64,000 nucleotides of DNA from Gracilimonas sp040882225 (GTDB lineage: Bacteria; Bacteroidota; Rhodothermia; Balneolales; Balneolaceae): positions 248,001 to 312,000 of the forward strand of contig JBBEBR010000022.1 in the NCBI GenBank assembly GCA_040882225.1. Reading direction: 5' to 3'. Below are positions 42,992 through 52,141 of this stretch, in pieces. Made by a program: the position numbers and the translations under genes. The number at the start of each line of letters is the position of its first letter. Positions within the stretch are counted from its first letter, which is position 1. The notes under the pieces are model-generated. The model made no database searches and was not told where the DNA came from. It was given only the letters and a program-made list of their open reading frames with translations.

Positions 42992-43273
42992 ATGGGAGAT
43001 CTGGAAGAGATTATTAAAGAGAATAATGGGCTGATGAAGGATCGCGGGCATAATCTTCAAAGTGCTTCTCATGATGTGGGTGGAAGTATGGTTGCACTCA
43101 AGTTGAATTTATCTCTTTTAAGACAAACTGATCTAAATGAAGGAGCCACCGAAATCGTAGGTCAAATATCGAAGGCAACAGATAACCTATCTCAGTTACT
43201 TGATAATATGCTGGACCTTTTTCGGCTGGAAGCCGGACGTGAGCAGCTCGAAATAAATGAATTTGATAGATAA
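42992..43273 (+). CDS. orphan histidine-kinase dimerisation (HisKA-like) fragment
   Basis: A 93-residue, mostly helical protein. SASHDVGGSMVALKLNLSLL near residue 25 resembles the H-box of histidine kinases (SHDLRSPL type), and the second helix ends in LLDNMLDLFRLEAG, also typical of HisKA. No ATPase domain follows in any frame before the tRNA genes, and there is no sensor domain. It may be the remnant of a kinase, a stand-alone phosphotransfer or dimerisation module, or a modulator of another kinase. No response regulator is adjacent. Confidence 0.55.
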   Translation: MGDLEEIIKENNGLMKDRGHNLQSASHDVGGSMVALKLNLSLLRQTDLNEGATEIVGQISKATDNLSQLLDNMLDLFRLEAGREQLEINEFDR

Positions 43274-43415
43274 TTGCTATTTATTTAGGCAACGACCGCA
43301 AAGAACCTCGATGTCATTAGGCTACCACCAGGAAAGCTATATGGGGAACAAATGTATAGATTATACTACCATAGATCTTTACCTCCGCATGTGACGAGGC
43401 GGTGGGCCATTAAAC

Positions 43416-43444
43416 AAAAAGCCTTCCTTGACGGGAAAGCTTTT
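43416..43444 (-). terminator. intrinsic terminator of the tRNA cluster
   Basis: Read on the minus strand, AAAAGCTTTCC and GGAAGGCTTTTT form a stem running into a U-tract. It lies just after the last tRNA-Glu. Confidence 0.75.
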
Positions 43445-43448
43445 AATG

Positions 43449-43521
43449 TACCGCGTACGGGATTTGAACCCGTGCTACCGCCGTGAAAGGGCGGCGTCCT
43501 GGACCCCTAGACGAACGCGGC
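43449..43521 (-). tRNA. tRNA-Glu (UUC), copy 1
   Basis: Cloverleaf with D-arm TCGTCTAGGGG, anticodon stem CCGCC-CTTTCAC-GGCGG (anticodon TTC) and T-arm CGGGTTCAAATCCCG. The acceptor GCCGCGT pairs with ACGCGGT, ending in a G1-U72 wobble. No CCA is encoded. Identical to the copy at 43727. Confidence 0.95.
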
Positions 43522-43573
43522 AAAAAATATTTTCAATAAAAAAACCGTGGCTATTAAACCACAGTTTAAAAAA

Positions 43574-43651
43574 TGGGGAGCCCGATGGGAATTGAACCCA
43601 CGGCCTCTAGGGCCACAACCTAGCGCTCTAACCGACTGAGCTACGAGCTCC
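43574..43651 (-). tRNA. tRNA-His (GUG)
   Basis: Anticodon stem CTAGG-TTGTGGC-CCTAG gives anticodon GTG. The T-arm is GTGGGTTCAATTCCCAT. An extra G-1 at 43651 pairs with C73, the identity element for histidyl-tRNA synthetase. Unlike its neighbours the 3' CCA is encoded (43576-43574). Confidence 0.95.
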
Positions 43652-43726
43652 ATTTATCAGTATTCAGGAAACAATACATCAGTAATCAGTTTGTCATACT
43701 GTTTACATCATTGTTCACTGTTATAG

Positions 43727-43799
43727 TACCGCGTACGGGATTTGAACCCGTGCTACCGCCGTGAAAGGGCGGCGTCCTGGACCCCTAGACGAACGCGGC
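43727..43799 (-). tRNA. tRNA-Glu (UUC), copy 2
   Basis: Sequence identical to the tRNA-Glu at 43449, including two or three flanking bases on the 3' side. Anticodon loop CTTTCAC. Confidence 0.95.
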
Positions 43800-43835
43800 A
43801 TTTATTATAAACTCAATATGTCAAATTAACCGTTG

Positions 43836-43906
43836 AGGCGACAGGCGGATTCGAACCGCCGTACGAGGTTTTGCAGACCTCTGCCTAGCCACTCGGCCAT
43901 GTCGCC
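43836..43906 (-). tRNA. tRNA-Cys (GCA)
   Basis: Acceptor GGCGACA pairs with TGTCGCC, with U73 as discriminator. Anticodon stem GAGGT-CTGCAAA-ACCTC gives anticodon GCA. The T-arm is GGCGGTTCGAATCCGCC. Confidence 0.95.
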
Positions 43907-43924
43907 TTCTAAAGCAGTTTCAAG

Positions 43925-43998
43925 TACGCCCGACAGGACTCGAACCTGTAACCTACTGCTTAGAAGGCAGTTGCTCTATCCGGTTGAGCTACGGGCGC
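43925..43998 (-). tRNA. tRNA-Arg (UCU)
   Basis: Anticodon stem ACTGC-CTTCTAA-GCAGT gives anticodon TCT. The D-arm is AGCTCAACCGGATAGAGC and the T-arm CAGGTTCGAGTCCTG. Acceptor GCGCCCG pairs with CGGGCGT. Confidence 0.95.
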
Positions 43999-44092
43999 TC
44001 AACTTCAATAAATCAAAAAAAAGGGAATCCTGACGAATCAGAAATTCCAAAATGTCAGAGAAAAAGTTTAAAAGCTCTTTCAAAAACTGTAG

Positions 44093-44166
44093 TCGGGGAG
44101 ACAAGATTTGAACTTGCGACCCTTCGCTCCCAAAGCGAATGCGCTACCGGACTGCGCCACTCCCCG
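44093..44166 (-). tRNA. tRNA-Pro (UGG)
   Basis: Acceptor CGGGGAG pairs with CTCCCCG, A73. Anticodon stem TTCGC-TTTGGGA-GCGAA gives anticodon TGG. The T-arm is GCAAGTTCAAATCTTGT. First gene of the tRNA cluster in transcription order. Confidence 0.95.
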
Positions 44167-44247
44167 TTCTTGCGAAAGACTCCAAATATAGGACTTATTT
44201 CAGACGGTTACCAAACTATAAAAACCATTTTCTTATAAAATTGTAAA

Positions 44248-45525
44248 TTAATTGGGCTGATTTTTTTGAATGGCTTTTACATAATTCTCCCAACTCATAT
44301 TGGATGCTGATTTCCGGACATTCTCTCGTGGTAGTGGGTGTTCAAGAAAACGAAACATTTGCTTTGCCATAGAATCGATATCGCCGGATTTTGCAAGATA
44401 GCCGTTAAAGCCATCGGTTATTGTTTCGGGGAAATGGCCAACATCTGTTGCTAAAATTGGCAGCTCAAAATTGTAGGTCAGTGATTCAACTCCAGAAGGC
44501 GTGGCAGTTAGATAAAACAGTACACTACAATCTGCGGCCTGAAAATATTTATGTACATCCTCATTTGGGATGAACTCATTTTTAACCACCGTACTTTCTT
44601 GCAAGTTCAACTCGTCTATAAGCTGAAGCGGGCGATAATCTTGCTCACTTTCTTTGTTTTTGAGAAGCAGTTTCTGAGCAACTGAAAATAAGGCATTCTT
44701 TATTTTTGTTGAGATCTTTGAAGTATCAAGAGTTGCCCAGAATTCTTCACCGCAGATCAACAAAGAAACGTCATCTCTTTGCTCGGTGACCTTTTTAAAA
44801 GCCTCAATAGTATGATGAAGTCCTTTGTATTTACGGATGAATCCAAAAAACAAAAAAACATGCTTTTTAAGCCCAAGTTCTTTTTTAAAAGCTTCTACAT
44901 CAAAAGAAGGATCTGGATTGTACAAATCATAAACGGGATGAAAAAGCTTGATAACCGTTGTAGAATTCGAAGCCGAACGCTCACCATTTTCTGTTACAGA
45001 GAACTTTTTTTTCGGATAGAGCTCTTTTAGTTCATCAACAGTTTTGTATGCATGGGCGATGTAAGTGTGAGCGTATTTTATTCCTCGCTTAGTGAGACGC
45101 TCGTCTATTCGGCTGCCTTCTTTTTGAATTACGAAATGCAGATCAAATATAATTTCTGCGTCAGTGTTTCTCTTGAGCCATTTCGCAATCGAACCCATTG
45201 GAATTCCCTGTATCGAGATAGCCCATTGAAAAATGATTTGATCAGGATTTAATGACTTTATGTATTTCGCAGTTTGCTTCCAACTGAAGGGGTTATTGTA
45301 ATTGGTGATATACTTTACCTTAACGCGGGTTCCTTCAAGAAAATCGGATTGGCTGCTTTTATCTACAAATTCCCGCGGAATTATAGATGGATATTGATTT
45401 GTCCAGGAAACAATATGTACTTCATTTTCGGAAATTTTGTCCAGGTTTTTAGCCAGAGAAGTATTGTAATTGGAGATTCCTCCCTTGAATTTTGGTCCGG
45501 GTCCGAAACAGATAATAACGGCCAT
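44248..45525 (-). CDS. GT4-like glycosyltransferase
   Basis: A 425-residue GT-B fold protein. The N-terminal glycine-rich loop is in FGPGPKFKGGISNYNTSLAKNL; FLFFGFIRKYKGLHHTIEAF and LLICGEEFW are typical of the second domain. The EX7E motif is poor (ATPSGVESLTYNFELPILATDVG), so catalytic details may differ from the standard family. It starts two bases after the epimerase gene and is in the same operon. It probably acts in surface polysaccharide or lipid glycosylation; no other polysaccharide genes are close. Confidence 0.82.
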   Translation of the reverse strand: MAVIICFGPGPKFKGGISNYNTSLAKNLDKISENEVHIVSWTNQYPSIIPREFVDKSSQSDFLEGTRVKVKYITNYNNPFSWKQTAKYIKSLNPDQIIFQWAISIQGIPMGSIAKWLKRNTDAEIIFDLHFVIQKEGSRIDERLTKRGIKYAHTYIAHAYKTVDELKELYPKKKFSVTENGERSASNSTTVIKLFHPVYDLYNPDPSFDVEAFKKELGLKKHVFLFFGFIRKYKGLHHTIEAFKKVTEQRDDVSLLICGEEFWATLDTSKISTKIKNALFSVAQKLLLKNKESEQDYRPLQLIDELNLQESTVVKNEFIPNEDVHKYFQAADCSVLFYLTATPSGVESLTYNFELPILATDVGHFPETITDGFNGYLAKSGDIDSMAKQMFRFLEHPLPRENVRKSASNMSWENYVKAIQKNQPN

Positions 45526-45526
45526 A

Positions 45527-46570
45527 TCAGGTATATTTTTTTACAGCGACACCATATACCCGTCGCATTCCTTCTTCCAAAGACAGCTTTGGTTTCCATC
45601 CCAGTTTTTCATCCACAAAACTCATATCTGCATATCTTGAATGTACACCTACAGGCTTATCTAATAAGGTTTTGATATCGGGTGAATATCCCGCAAAAGA
45701 AGTAAACACTTCAATTATATCGAGAAAAGAGGTGAGTTTCCCACTTCCAATGTTGATTGCCGTTCCATCAGTTATTTTCTCCATTGCGAGAAGCGTGCAA
45801 TCCATCACATCTTCAATATGAACAAAATCCCGGCCTTGTTTTCCTGTTCCCCAAACCTCAAAAGGATTTTCTTTTAGGGCCGCGCGGCGTGCAATAGCAG
45901 GAACGGGGTAGGAGAGATCCTGATCTTCACCATAACCTGAAAACGGCCTGATGCAGGTAATGGAAACATCGTAATATTTTGCTGCAATATGCGCCAAATA
46001 TTCACCGGTAAGTTTAGACCAGCCGTAAGTCATATCAGGCTGCCCCATGTTTTTGAAATCAATATCACTTTCACTTAAAGCGATTGCGTCAGACTCTGTT
46101 TGTAAATCAACAGGATAGGCCGCACTAGAGCTGGGATATAAAACACGCTCGGGCTTTTGGCGACAAACCCAAAGGAAAAACTCGGCATCAATGGAAAGAT
46201 CGAGAGCAACCATCATGGGATCGCCGTCAATTTTTGCTCGTCCGCCAACAATGGCTGCGAAATGGAATACATCTTTGAAACGGGAGATTTCCAAGCCGTA
46301 TGTTTTCTGAATGTAGTTTTCGTCATCCAGTAAAGCACGGATAAAGTAGCGTGCATCCTGCTTTAGAAAGATCATGCGCTCATCATCCCCAAAAAAAGTA
46401 AGTCCCTTTTCTTCTCTGGATGGTGTATTTTCGGGAAGCCAGGTTGAAGGATGAGTACCAACGGAAAGGTCGTCAATAAAAAGAATAGTGTCTTGAGTAG
46501 TATTGTACAGCCGTTTTACAAAGTTTCTGCCAACGAATCCGCACCCGCCGGTAATTAGATGATAGCCCAT
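45527..46570 (-). CDS. NAD-dependent sugar epimerase/dehydratase
   Basis: A 347-residue extended SDR with GGCGFVGRNF at the N-terminus, the catalytic YGWSKLTGEYLA, and CIRPFSGYGEDQDLSYPVPAI. It resembles nucleotide-sugar epimerases such as GDP-mannose 3,5-epimerase and UDP-glucose/glucuronate 4-epimerases. The segment DYSP..., usual for UDP-GlcNAc dehydratases, is not seen. It is the first gene of a two-gene operon with the following glycosyltransferase, which suggests it makes that enzyme's sugar donor. Confidence 0.82.
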   Translation of the reverse strand: MGYHLITGGCGFVGRNFVKRLYNTTQDTILFIDDLSVGTHPSTWLPENTPSREEKGLTFFGDDERMIFLKQDARYFIRALLDDENYIQKTYGLEISRFKDVFHFAAIVGGRAKIDGDPMMVALDLSIDAEFFLWVCRQKPERVLYPSSSAAYPVDLQTESDAIALSESDIDFKNMGQPDMTYGWSKLTGEYLAHIAAKYYDVSITCIRPFSGYGEDQDLSYPVPAIARRAALKENPFEVWGTGKQGRDFVHIEDVMDCTLLAMEKITDGTAINIGSGKLTSFLDIIEVFTSFAGYSPDIKTLLDKPVGVHSRYADMSFVDEKLGWKPKLSLEEGMRRVYGVAVKKYT

Positions 46571-46691
46571 TATATTTAGTTATTTAAGATTCTGCCTTAA
46601 GATAGGAAATTTGAGAAAAAGCCTTGGAAAAAGAAGAAGTTTTCTCAATAAATCCCGTTCTTGTAATAGCTAATAAACAGGAAATGTATTT

Positions 46692-47771
46692 ATGAAAAAA
46701 ATCTCATTAGTTTTCTTTTTTGGATTATGTTTTTTCACAGCCAATGCTCAATCTTTACAGGTTTCGAGAGATGCTTCCACTCAAGGCAATAGTACCAGTC
46801 AGTTTTTGGTGGGGGAAGGGGAGCAAATCTCAATAACAAATTCTTCTTTAAAGTTTGATCCTGATGCCGTTTCAGCTGATGTTTCTGAATCAGGCCTTTC
46901 GGCATCCGTTGATGCGAGCGGTATTTCTGTGTTTGACGGAAATGGTTCTGAACTAATCGACACCCGTTATGATATGATAAGTGATGATAGTTCTCTGAAA
47001 ATTTACGCAACCTGGAATGGAAGTTTTATCGTCAGAGATAATATTGCCAATTTCTCGATGTATAACTCCTTTGGAAACATCGACTATTCTGTTTCGAATA
47101 GCTCTCAAAGTACAGAAGGGGAATCCATTTCGGAACTTGCGGCAGATCCTGCATTTAGAACGGTGGTTTTATTCAATCCTAAAATTGTGAGAAACGGGCA
47201 AGAAGGATCACGAGCCCGGTATATCAAAAACGGAAAAGCCATCGATTTTTTTAGTAGTCAGAATCGTGCTATCCGATCTGTTCACGTATCGGAAAACGGC
47301 CAATTTATTGGAATTGTAACATATAATGCAGGCACTGAGGATGAAGTTTCAATCACCGACCGTTTTGGAAATGAGCTTAGTAAAATTCCGTTTGATCAAA
47401 CTATAACGGATGTCAGGTTTTCGGATGACGGCAGGTTTGTTACCCTGAGATCGAACAGCAGGGTGGCGGCACATTCAGTTGTTACTGGCGAAAGAGTGGG
47501 AAGTACGAGTTTCAGGAGTACACTTCATTTTGCCAAATATATCCCTGAAGATGAGACGATAATCGCGTTGACGGGAGATAAATCAGGTTCTGTTTTAACG
47601 AACGTTGAAGTACATGCTATAAATGTCTCAGAGCGCGCTATTGAACGTGAAGAGCTAAATTTTTCTTTAGGCGTAACAGACTTAATCCCTTTAAAACTGA
47701 CCCGCGAAGGCAGATTCAGTTATACCTTTTCAGGATTCAATCAAAAGCTAAAAGTGAACGCTTCTTTTTAA
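46692..47771 (+). CDS. exported protein with propeller-like repeats, no known domain
   Basis: A 359-residue protein with signal peptide (ISLVFFFGLCFFTANAQS). The mature part has repeated short beta motifs such as VHVSENGQFIGIVTYNAG and VRFSDDGRFVTLRSN, the pattern of WD40/TolB-type propeller blades. No sorting domain or lipobox is present, so it is probably periplasmic. It stands alone, convergent with clpC, and shares a bidirectional terminator with it. Function unknown. Confidence 0.65.
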   Translation: MKKISLVFFFGLCFFTANAQSLQVSRDASTQGNSTSQFLVGEGEQISITNSSLKFDPDAVSADVSESGLSASVDASGISVFDGNGSELIDTRYDMISDDSSLKIYATWNGSFIVRDNIANFSMYNSFGNIDYSVSNSSQSTEGESISELAADPAFRTVVLFNPKIVRNGQEGSRARYIKNGKAIDFFSSQNRAIRSVHVSENGQFIGIVTYNAGTEDEVSITDRFGNELSKIPFDQTITDVRFSDDGRFVTLRSNSRVAAHSVVTGERVGSTSFRSTLHFAKYIPEDETIIALTGDKSGSVLTNVEVHAINVSERAIEREELNFSLGVTDLIPLKLTREGRFSYTFSGFNQKLKVNASF

Positions 47772-47820
47772 GGGTTGAATTCAGATTTCTTTTCCAATAT
47801 TCCATCAAAATTTCAGCCAT

Positions 47821-47852
47821 AAAAAAACCCCACTCGTTTGAGTGAGGTTTTA
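47821..47852. terminator. bidirectional intrinsic terminator
   Basis: AAAACCcCACTC and GAGTGaGGTTTT form a strong stem flanked by an A-run on the left and a T-run on the right. It can therefore stop transcription from both the exported-protein gene and clpC. Confidence 0.85.
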
Positions 47853-47882
47853 CTTTCTTTTGCGAGAAGTGAGAAGAAGACT

Positions 47883-50456
47883 TTAAGCTTCTTTCGCTTC
47901 CTCGGAAGTATCTTCCTGAGGCTCTTCTTCGCCATTTTTCTTAACAGAAGGTTTCACATCTACCCAATCGAATTCAATATTATCGCGGGATTTGTTCATC
48001 TTGATTTTGATGACTGAACCTTCGCCATGTTTGTTTTCAAGGAGTTCTTCCGCAAGCGGATCTTCGATGTATTTTTGGATTGCTCGTTTTAGAGGACGGG
48101 CACCATATTTTTGATCGAAACCTCTTTCAGAAATAAACTCTTTAGCGGCTTTGGTGATATCAATTTCAAACCCAAGCTCATTTATTCTTGAAAAGAGTTC
48201 TTTGTTCATCAGATCAATGATCTTGAATATGTCATCTTTTTCAAGTGGCCTGAACGTAATTACATCATCAATTCTATTCAGAAATTCCGGGTTGAAAACT
48301 TTCTTTAGTGCGTCCTGAATAGTAGTTTTCATTTTCGCGTAATCGAAAGCGGAATCATCTGCATCAAACCCAATACCTTTACCCATATTGCGAATATCGC
48401 GGGCTCCAATATTTGAGGTCATAATGATGATCGTATTTCGAAAATCAACTTTTCGGCCGAGGCTGTCGGTCAAAATTCCATCATCCAAAACCTGTAACAG
48501 AATATTGAATACATCCGGGTGAGCTTTTTCAATTTCATCCAGAAGAACAACACTGTATGGTTTTCGCCGAACTTTTTCGGTTAGGATTCCGCCTTCTTCA
48601 TAACCAACATATCCGGGAGGGGCACCTACCAATCGGGATACGGAGAACTTCTCCATATACTCACTCATATCAATACGTACCAATGTATCCTCTTTATCAA
48701 AAAGATAGCTTGAAAGTACTTTAGCCATCTCGGTTTTCCCTACGCCTGTTGGGCCTAAAAAGATAAAGGTTCCAATTGGCCGGGAAGGATCTTTGAGGCC
48801 TGCTCTTGTTCGCTGTATAGCTTTGGTAAGTTTGAGGATGGCTTCTTCCTGCCCAATAACTTTACCTGAAAGGCTCTCCTTCATTTTGAGCAGCTTTTGG
48901 CCTTCGTTCTGGCTGATTTTATTCACGGGTACACCGCTCATCATGGCTATGACAGATGCAACATCATCTTCTAAAACATCATACACGATATTCTCAGATT
49001 CTTTTTCCCACTCTCTTTGCGCCATTTCAAGATCTTCAATCAATCTCTTTTCTTTGTCTCGAAGTCGGGCGGCTTCTTCAAACCGTTGCTTTTTCACCAT
49101 CATATTTTTCTCATTACTTGTGACCTCAATATTATCTTCGAGGTCTACAATGTTCTGAGGAACCGTGATATTTGATAGGTGGACTCTTGCACCTGCCTCA
49201 TCCAAAGCGTCTATGGCTTTATCCGGAAGAAAGTGATCGGTCACATACCGGTCGGTTAATTTTACGCAAGCTGCAATTGCTTCATCGGTATAATGAACGC
49301 TGTGGTGTTTTTCGTATTTAGGCTTAATTTGATTTAAAATTTCCAGGGTTTCTTCGGCTGTAGTCGGATCAACCATAATTTTTTGGAACCGACGTTCAAG
49401 TGCGCCATCTTTTTCTATATACTGACGATACTCATTAAGAGTAGTTGCGCCAATTGCCTGAATATCGCCCCGGGCAAGAGCCGGTTTTAACATATTAGAG
49501 GCATCAAGAGATCCGCTGGCACCACCGGCACCTACAATAGTGTGCAACTCATCTATAAACAGAATTACGTTGTCTGTTTTTTCGAGTTCAGTCATAACCG
49601 CTTTCATTCGCTCCTCAAACTGGCCGCGATATTTTGTACCTGCCACCAGAGCGGCAAGGTCTAAAGCAATTACCCGCTTATCATAAAGAACTCGAGAAAC
49701 TTTTCTTTCAATAATGCGAGCAGCAAGGCCTTCAGCTATCGCGGTTTTTCCAACTCCGGGTTCTCCAATAAGAACGGGGTTATTTTTTTTGCGGCGGCTA
49801 AGTACCTGGGCTACACGTTCAATTTCTTTTTCGCGGCCGATGATTGGATCGAGCCGTCCTTCTTCAGCCATTTCGGTAAGGTCCCGGCCAAAGTTATCAA
49901 GTACAGGTGTTTTAGATTTTTCCATTTTCTTTTCTCTTGAGCTTCCTGATCCTGTTGATCCTTTTGACGAGGAAACACTCGCGGAAACTGACGAAGCGTC
50001 AGCATGTTCTTCACGAGATTTCCCAGATATTATAAGGTCCAGTTCTTCGCGAACTGCATCGTAAGAGATACTAAATTGTTGCAATATCTGAGCGGCTATA
50101 TTTTCATCATCTCTCAACAGAGATAGTAAAAGATGCTCGGTGCCAATTGTATCACTTTTATAAAGTTTAGCTTCTAAATACGTTATTCGAAGTACTTTTT
50201 CGGCTTGTTTAGTGAGGGGAATATTCCCCACCTGAACTGTGCCGCCCGTTCCTCGAACGGTATCTTCAATAGTCTTTTTGAGTTTAAATAGGTCACAATC
50301 CAGATTTTTAAGGATGCGTACCGCTACTCCGTCACCTAAACGAACTATGCCTAAAATTAAATGTTCCGTTCCTATATAATCGTGTCCTAATCGCAAGGCT
50401 TCCTCACGGCTAAACTGAATTACATCGCGAACTTTACTTGAAAAATTTCCCTCCAT
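47883..50456 (-). CDS. clpC: ATP-dependent Clp protease ATP-binding subunit ClpC
   Basis: An 857-residue Hsp100 unfoldase working with ClpP in regulated proteolysis. Two N-terminal Clp_N repeats (residues 1-145) are followed by AAA-1 with Walker A GEPGVGKTA (about 229). A UVR-type coiled insertion lies around 440-470 (KKQRFEEAARLRDKEK), then AAA-2 with Walker A GPTGVGKTE (about 566). A Ser-rich linker sits at 155-185. The UVR insertion identifies it as ClpC rather than ClpA or ClpB. The acidic C-terminal tail (KKNGEEEPQEDTSEEAKEA) is a lineage extension. It is monocistronic, ending at a shared terminator. No McsB or CtsR is adjacent. Confidence 0.95.
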   Translation of the reverse strand: MEGNFSSKVRDVIQFSREEALRLGHDYIGTEHLILGIVRLGDGVAVRILKNLDCDLFKLKKTIEDTVRGTGGTVQVGNIPLTKQAEKVLRITYLEAKLYKSDTIGTEHLLLSLLRDDENIAAQILQQFSISYDAVREELDLIISGKSREEHADASSVSASVSSSKGSTGSGSSREKKMEKSKTPVLDNFGRDLTEMAEEGRLDPIIGREKEIERVAQVLSRRKKNNPVLIGEPGVGKTAIAEGLAARIIERKVSRVLYDKRVIALDLAALVAGTKYRGQFEERMKAVMTELEKTDNVILFIDELHTIVGAGGASGSLDASNMLKPALARGDIQAIGATTLNEYRQYIEKDGALERRFQKIMVDPTTAEETLEILNQIKPKYEKHHSVHYTDEAIAACVKLTDRYVTDHFLPDKAIDALDEAGARVHLSNITVPQNIVDLEDNIEVTSNEKNMMVKKQRFEEAARLRDKEKRLIEDLEMAQREWEKESENIVYDVLEDDVASVIAMMSGVPVNKISQNEGQKLLKMKESLSGKVIGQEEAILKLTKAIQRTRAGLKDPSRPIGTFIFLGPTGVGKTEMAKVLSSYLFDKEDTLVRIDMSEYMEKFSVSRLVGAPPGYVGYEEGGILTEKVRRKPYSVVLLDEIEKAHPDVFNILLQVLDDGILTDSLGRKVDFRNTIIIMTSNIGARDIRNMGKGIGFDADDSAFDYAKMKTTIQDALKKVFNPEFLNRIDDVITFRPLEKDDIFKIIDLMNKELFSRINELGFEIDITKAAKEFISERGFDQKYGARPLKRAIQKYIEDPLAEELLENKHGEGSVIKIKMNKSRDNIEFDWVDVKPSVKKNGEEEPQEDTSEEAKEA

Positions 50457-50589
50457 CTGACGTGTCCTTTTTTGCTAAAATGAGATTCTTAATTCAGATA
50501 AAAAACGTGCCTACCGACACTTTAGTTCATTACTATCCGAAGGTAGTAGGGCGTGTTTGTAAATGCAAACTAAATGATTAGAGAATTGA

Positions 50590-52104
50590 TTAAAAGAGCG
50601 GATTGCCAGTCATTTCTTCCGGCTGATCTATTCCAATTAGTTTCAGAATAGTTGGGGCAACATCGGCAAGATTGCCATCATGCATTTCTATTTCGCAGGG
50701 ATGGTTCACAATAATAGCTGGCACAAGCGCGGTGGTATGTGCGGTATGCGGGCTGCCATCTTCCTTAATCATACAATCGGCATTTCCATGATCTGCGATA
50801 ACTAAAGATTGGTAACCATGAGAATTTGCGGTTTCTATCACACGCTTTAGTTGAGCGTCAACGGCTTCTACTGCCTTAATAGCTGCCTCCATAATTCCGG
50901 TATGGCCCACCATATCAGGATTGGCAAAATTCAATACTACAAATTGATATTCTTCCGTGGCGAGTTTCTCACAAAGGGTAGAGGCAACTTCTTCAGCATT
51001 CATTTGTGGCTGAAGGTCATAAGTAGCAACTTTAGGGCTTGGTATTACAATTCTGTGTTCTCCTTTATTGGGGATTTCTACGCCGCCGTTAAAAAAGTAA
51101 GTTACATGGGGATACTTTTCGGTTTCCGCTATTCTGAGCTGTTTGAAACCTTTTTTGCTAATCCATTCTCCAATAGTGTTGTTCAGAGATTGAGGAGGGT
51201 AGGCTACATGGGCAAAATCAAAAGTCTCATCGTATGAAGTAAATGTAGCATAATGGAGCTGCAAGTTTTCCGTTTCAAAATGATCAAAGCCGGGCTGGTT
51301 TAATGCACGGGAAATTTCCCTGGCCCTGTCTCCTCTAATATTATAGAAGATTACCGCATCACCCTTTTCAATCCTCGATCTTTTAGAACTGTCCAAGGCG
51401 ACAGGTTCAACAAATTCATCTGTAACCTTATTTGAATAGGAGTTTTCAAAGGCTTTCTCTGCCGAATCATAATTTTCTCCCTTTCCATTAACTAATAAAT
51501 CGTAGGCGAGTTTAACACGCTCCCATCGATTATCCCGGTCCATAGCGTAGTACCGGCCAATTATTGAGGCAAGTTTTCCGACTCCGATTTCAGAAGCTTT
51601 TTTCTCAAACTCACGGGCGTATTCTAATCCACCATTAGGAGAAGTATCTCGTCCATCAGTAAAAGCGTGTACAAATACATCATCCAAACCTTCTTGTTTG
51701 CAAAGCTCGAGCAACCCGAATAAATGCTGATTATGACTGTGAACGCCACCATCAGAAAATAAACCCATCATGTGAATTTTGTTTTTAAGCTTGGCTTTTT
51801 GAATAGCTTCTAAAAGAACTTTGTTTTCGAAGAAAGAATCATCCTTGATGGCCTTATTGATACGGGAAAGTTCCTGCCATACAATTCTCCCGGCTCCAAT
51901 ATTGAGATGTCCTACTTCAGAGTTACCAAATTGTCCCTCTGGTAAACCCACACTCTCCTCACTTGCAGAGAGTTTGGAATGCGGATTGTTCCTAAAGAGT
52001 GAATCAATGAAAGGCTTGTCAGCTTTATCAACAGCGCTGACGGAAGGGTCAACAGCCAGTCCGAATCCATCTAAAATTACAAGTAAGGCTTTAGATTCTC
52101 CCAT
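50590..52104 (-). CDS. gpmI: 2,3-bisphosphoglycerate-independent phosphoglycerate mutase
   Basis: A metal-dependent enzyme of the alkaline-phosphatase superfamily interconverting 3- and 2-phosphoglycerate. The start MGESKALLVILDGFG carries the first metal aspartate. GNSEVGHLNIGAGR holds the catalytic serine. Other blocks are HAFTDGRDTSP, SIIGRYYAMDRDNRWERV, ANPDMVGHTG and the C-terminal metal motif IADHGNADCM. About 504 residues, normal. The frame is open ten codons further, to an ATG at 52134 that is only 7 bases after rpsT; the internal ATG at 52104 has a GGA upstream and matches family starts. It may be co-transcribed with rpsT. Confidence 0.95.
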   Translation of the reverse strand: MGESKALLVILDGFGLAVDPSVSAVDKADKPFIDSLFRNNPHSKLSASEESVGLPEGQFGNSEVGHLNIGAGRIVWQELSRINKAIKDDSFFENKVLLEAIQKAKLKNKIHMMGLFSDGGVHSHNQHLFGLLELCKQEGLDDVFVHAFTDGRDTSPNGGLEYAREFEKKASEIGVGKLASIIGRYYAMDRDNRWERVKLAYDLLVNGKGENYDSAEKAFENSYSNKVTDEFVEPVALDSSKRSRIEKGDAVIFYNIRGDRAREISRALNQPGFDHFETENLQLHYATFTSYDETFDFAHVAYPPQSLNNTIGEWISKKGFKQLRIAETEKYPHVTYFFNGGVEIPNKGEHRIVIPSPKVATYDLQPQMNAEEVASTLCEKLATEEYQFVVLNFANPDMVGHTGIMEAAIKAVEAVDAQLKRVIETANSHGYQSLVIADHGNADCMIKEDGSPHTAHTTALVPAIIVNHPCEIEMHDGNLADVAPTILKLIGIDQPEEMTGNPLF

Positions 52105-52141
52105 TGGGATTCCGTTCGGATGGGCCTGACCCATCAGGTCT

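Noticed and set aside
43449..43799. Duplicated tRNA-Glu as attL/attR of an integrated element
   Set aside because: Both copies are complete and the interval holds only tRNA-His; no integrase or cargo genes.
43833..44238. Plus-strand open frames rich in Arg/Cys/Thr over the tRNA cluster
   Set aside because: They are antisense translations of tRNA genes, a well-known source of false proteins.
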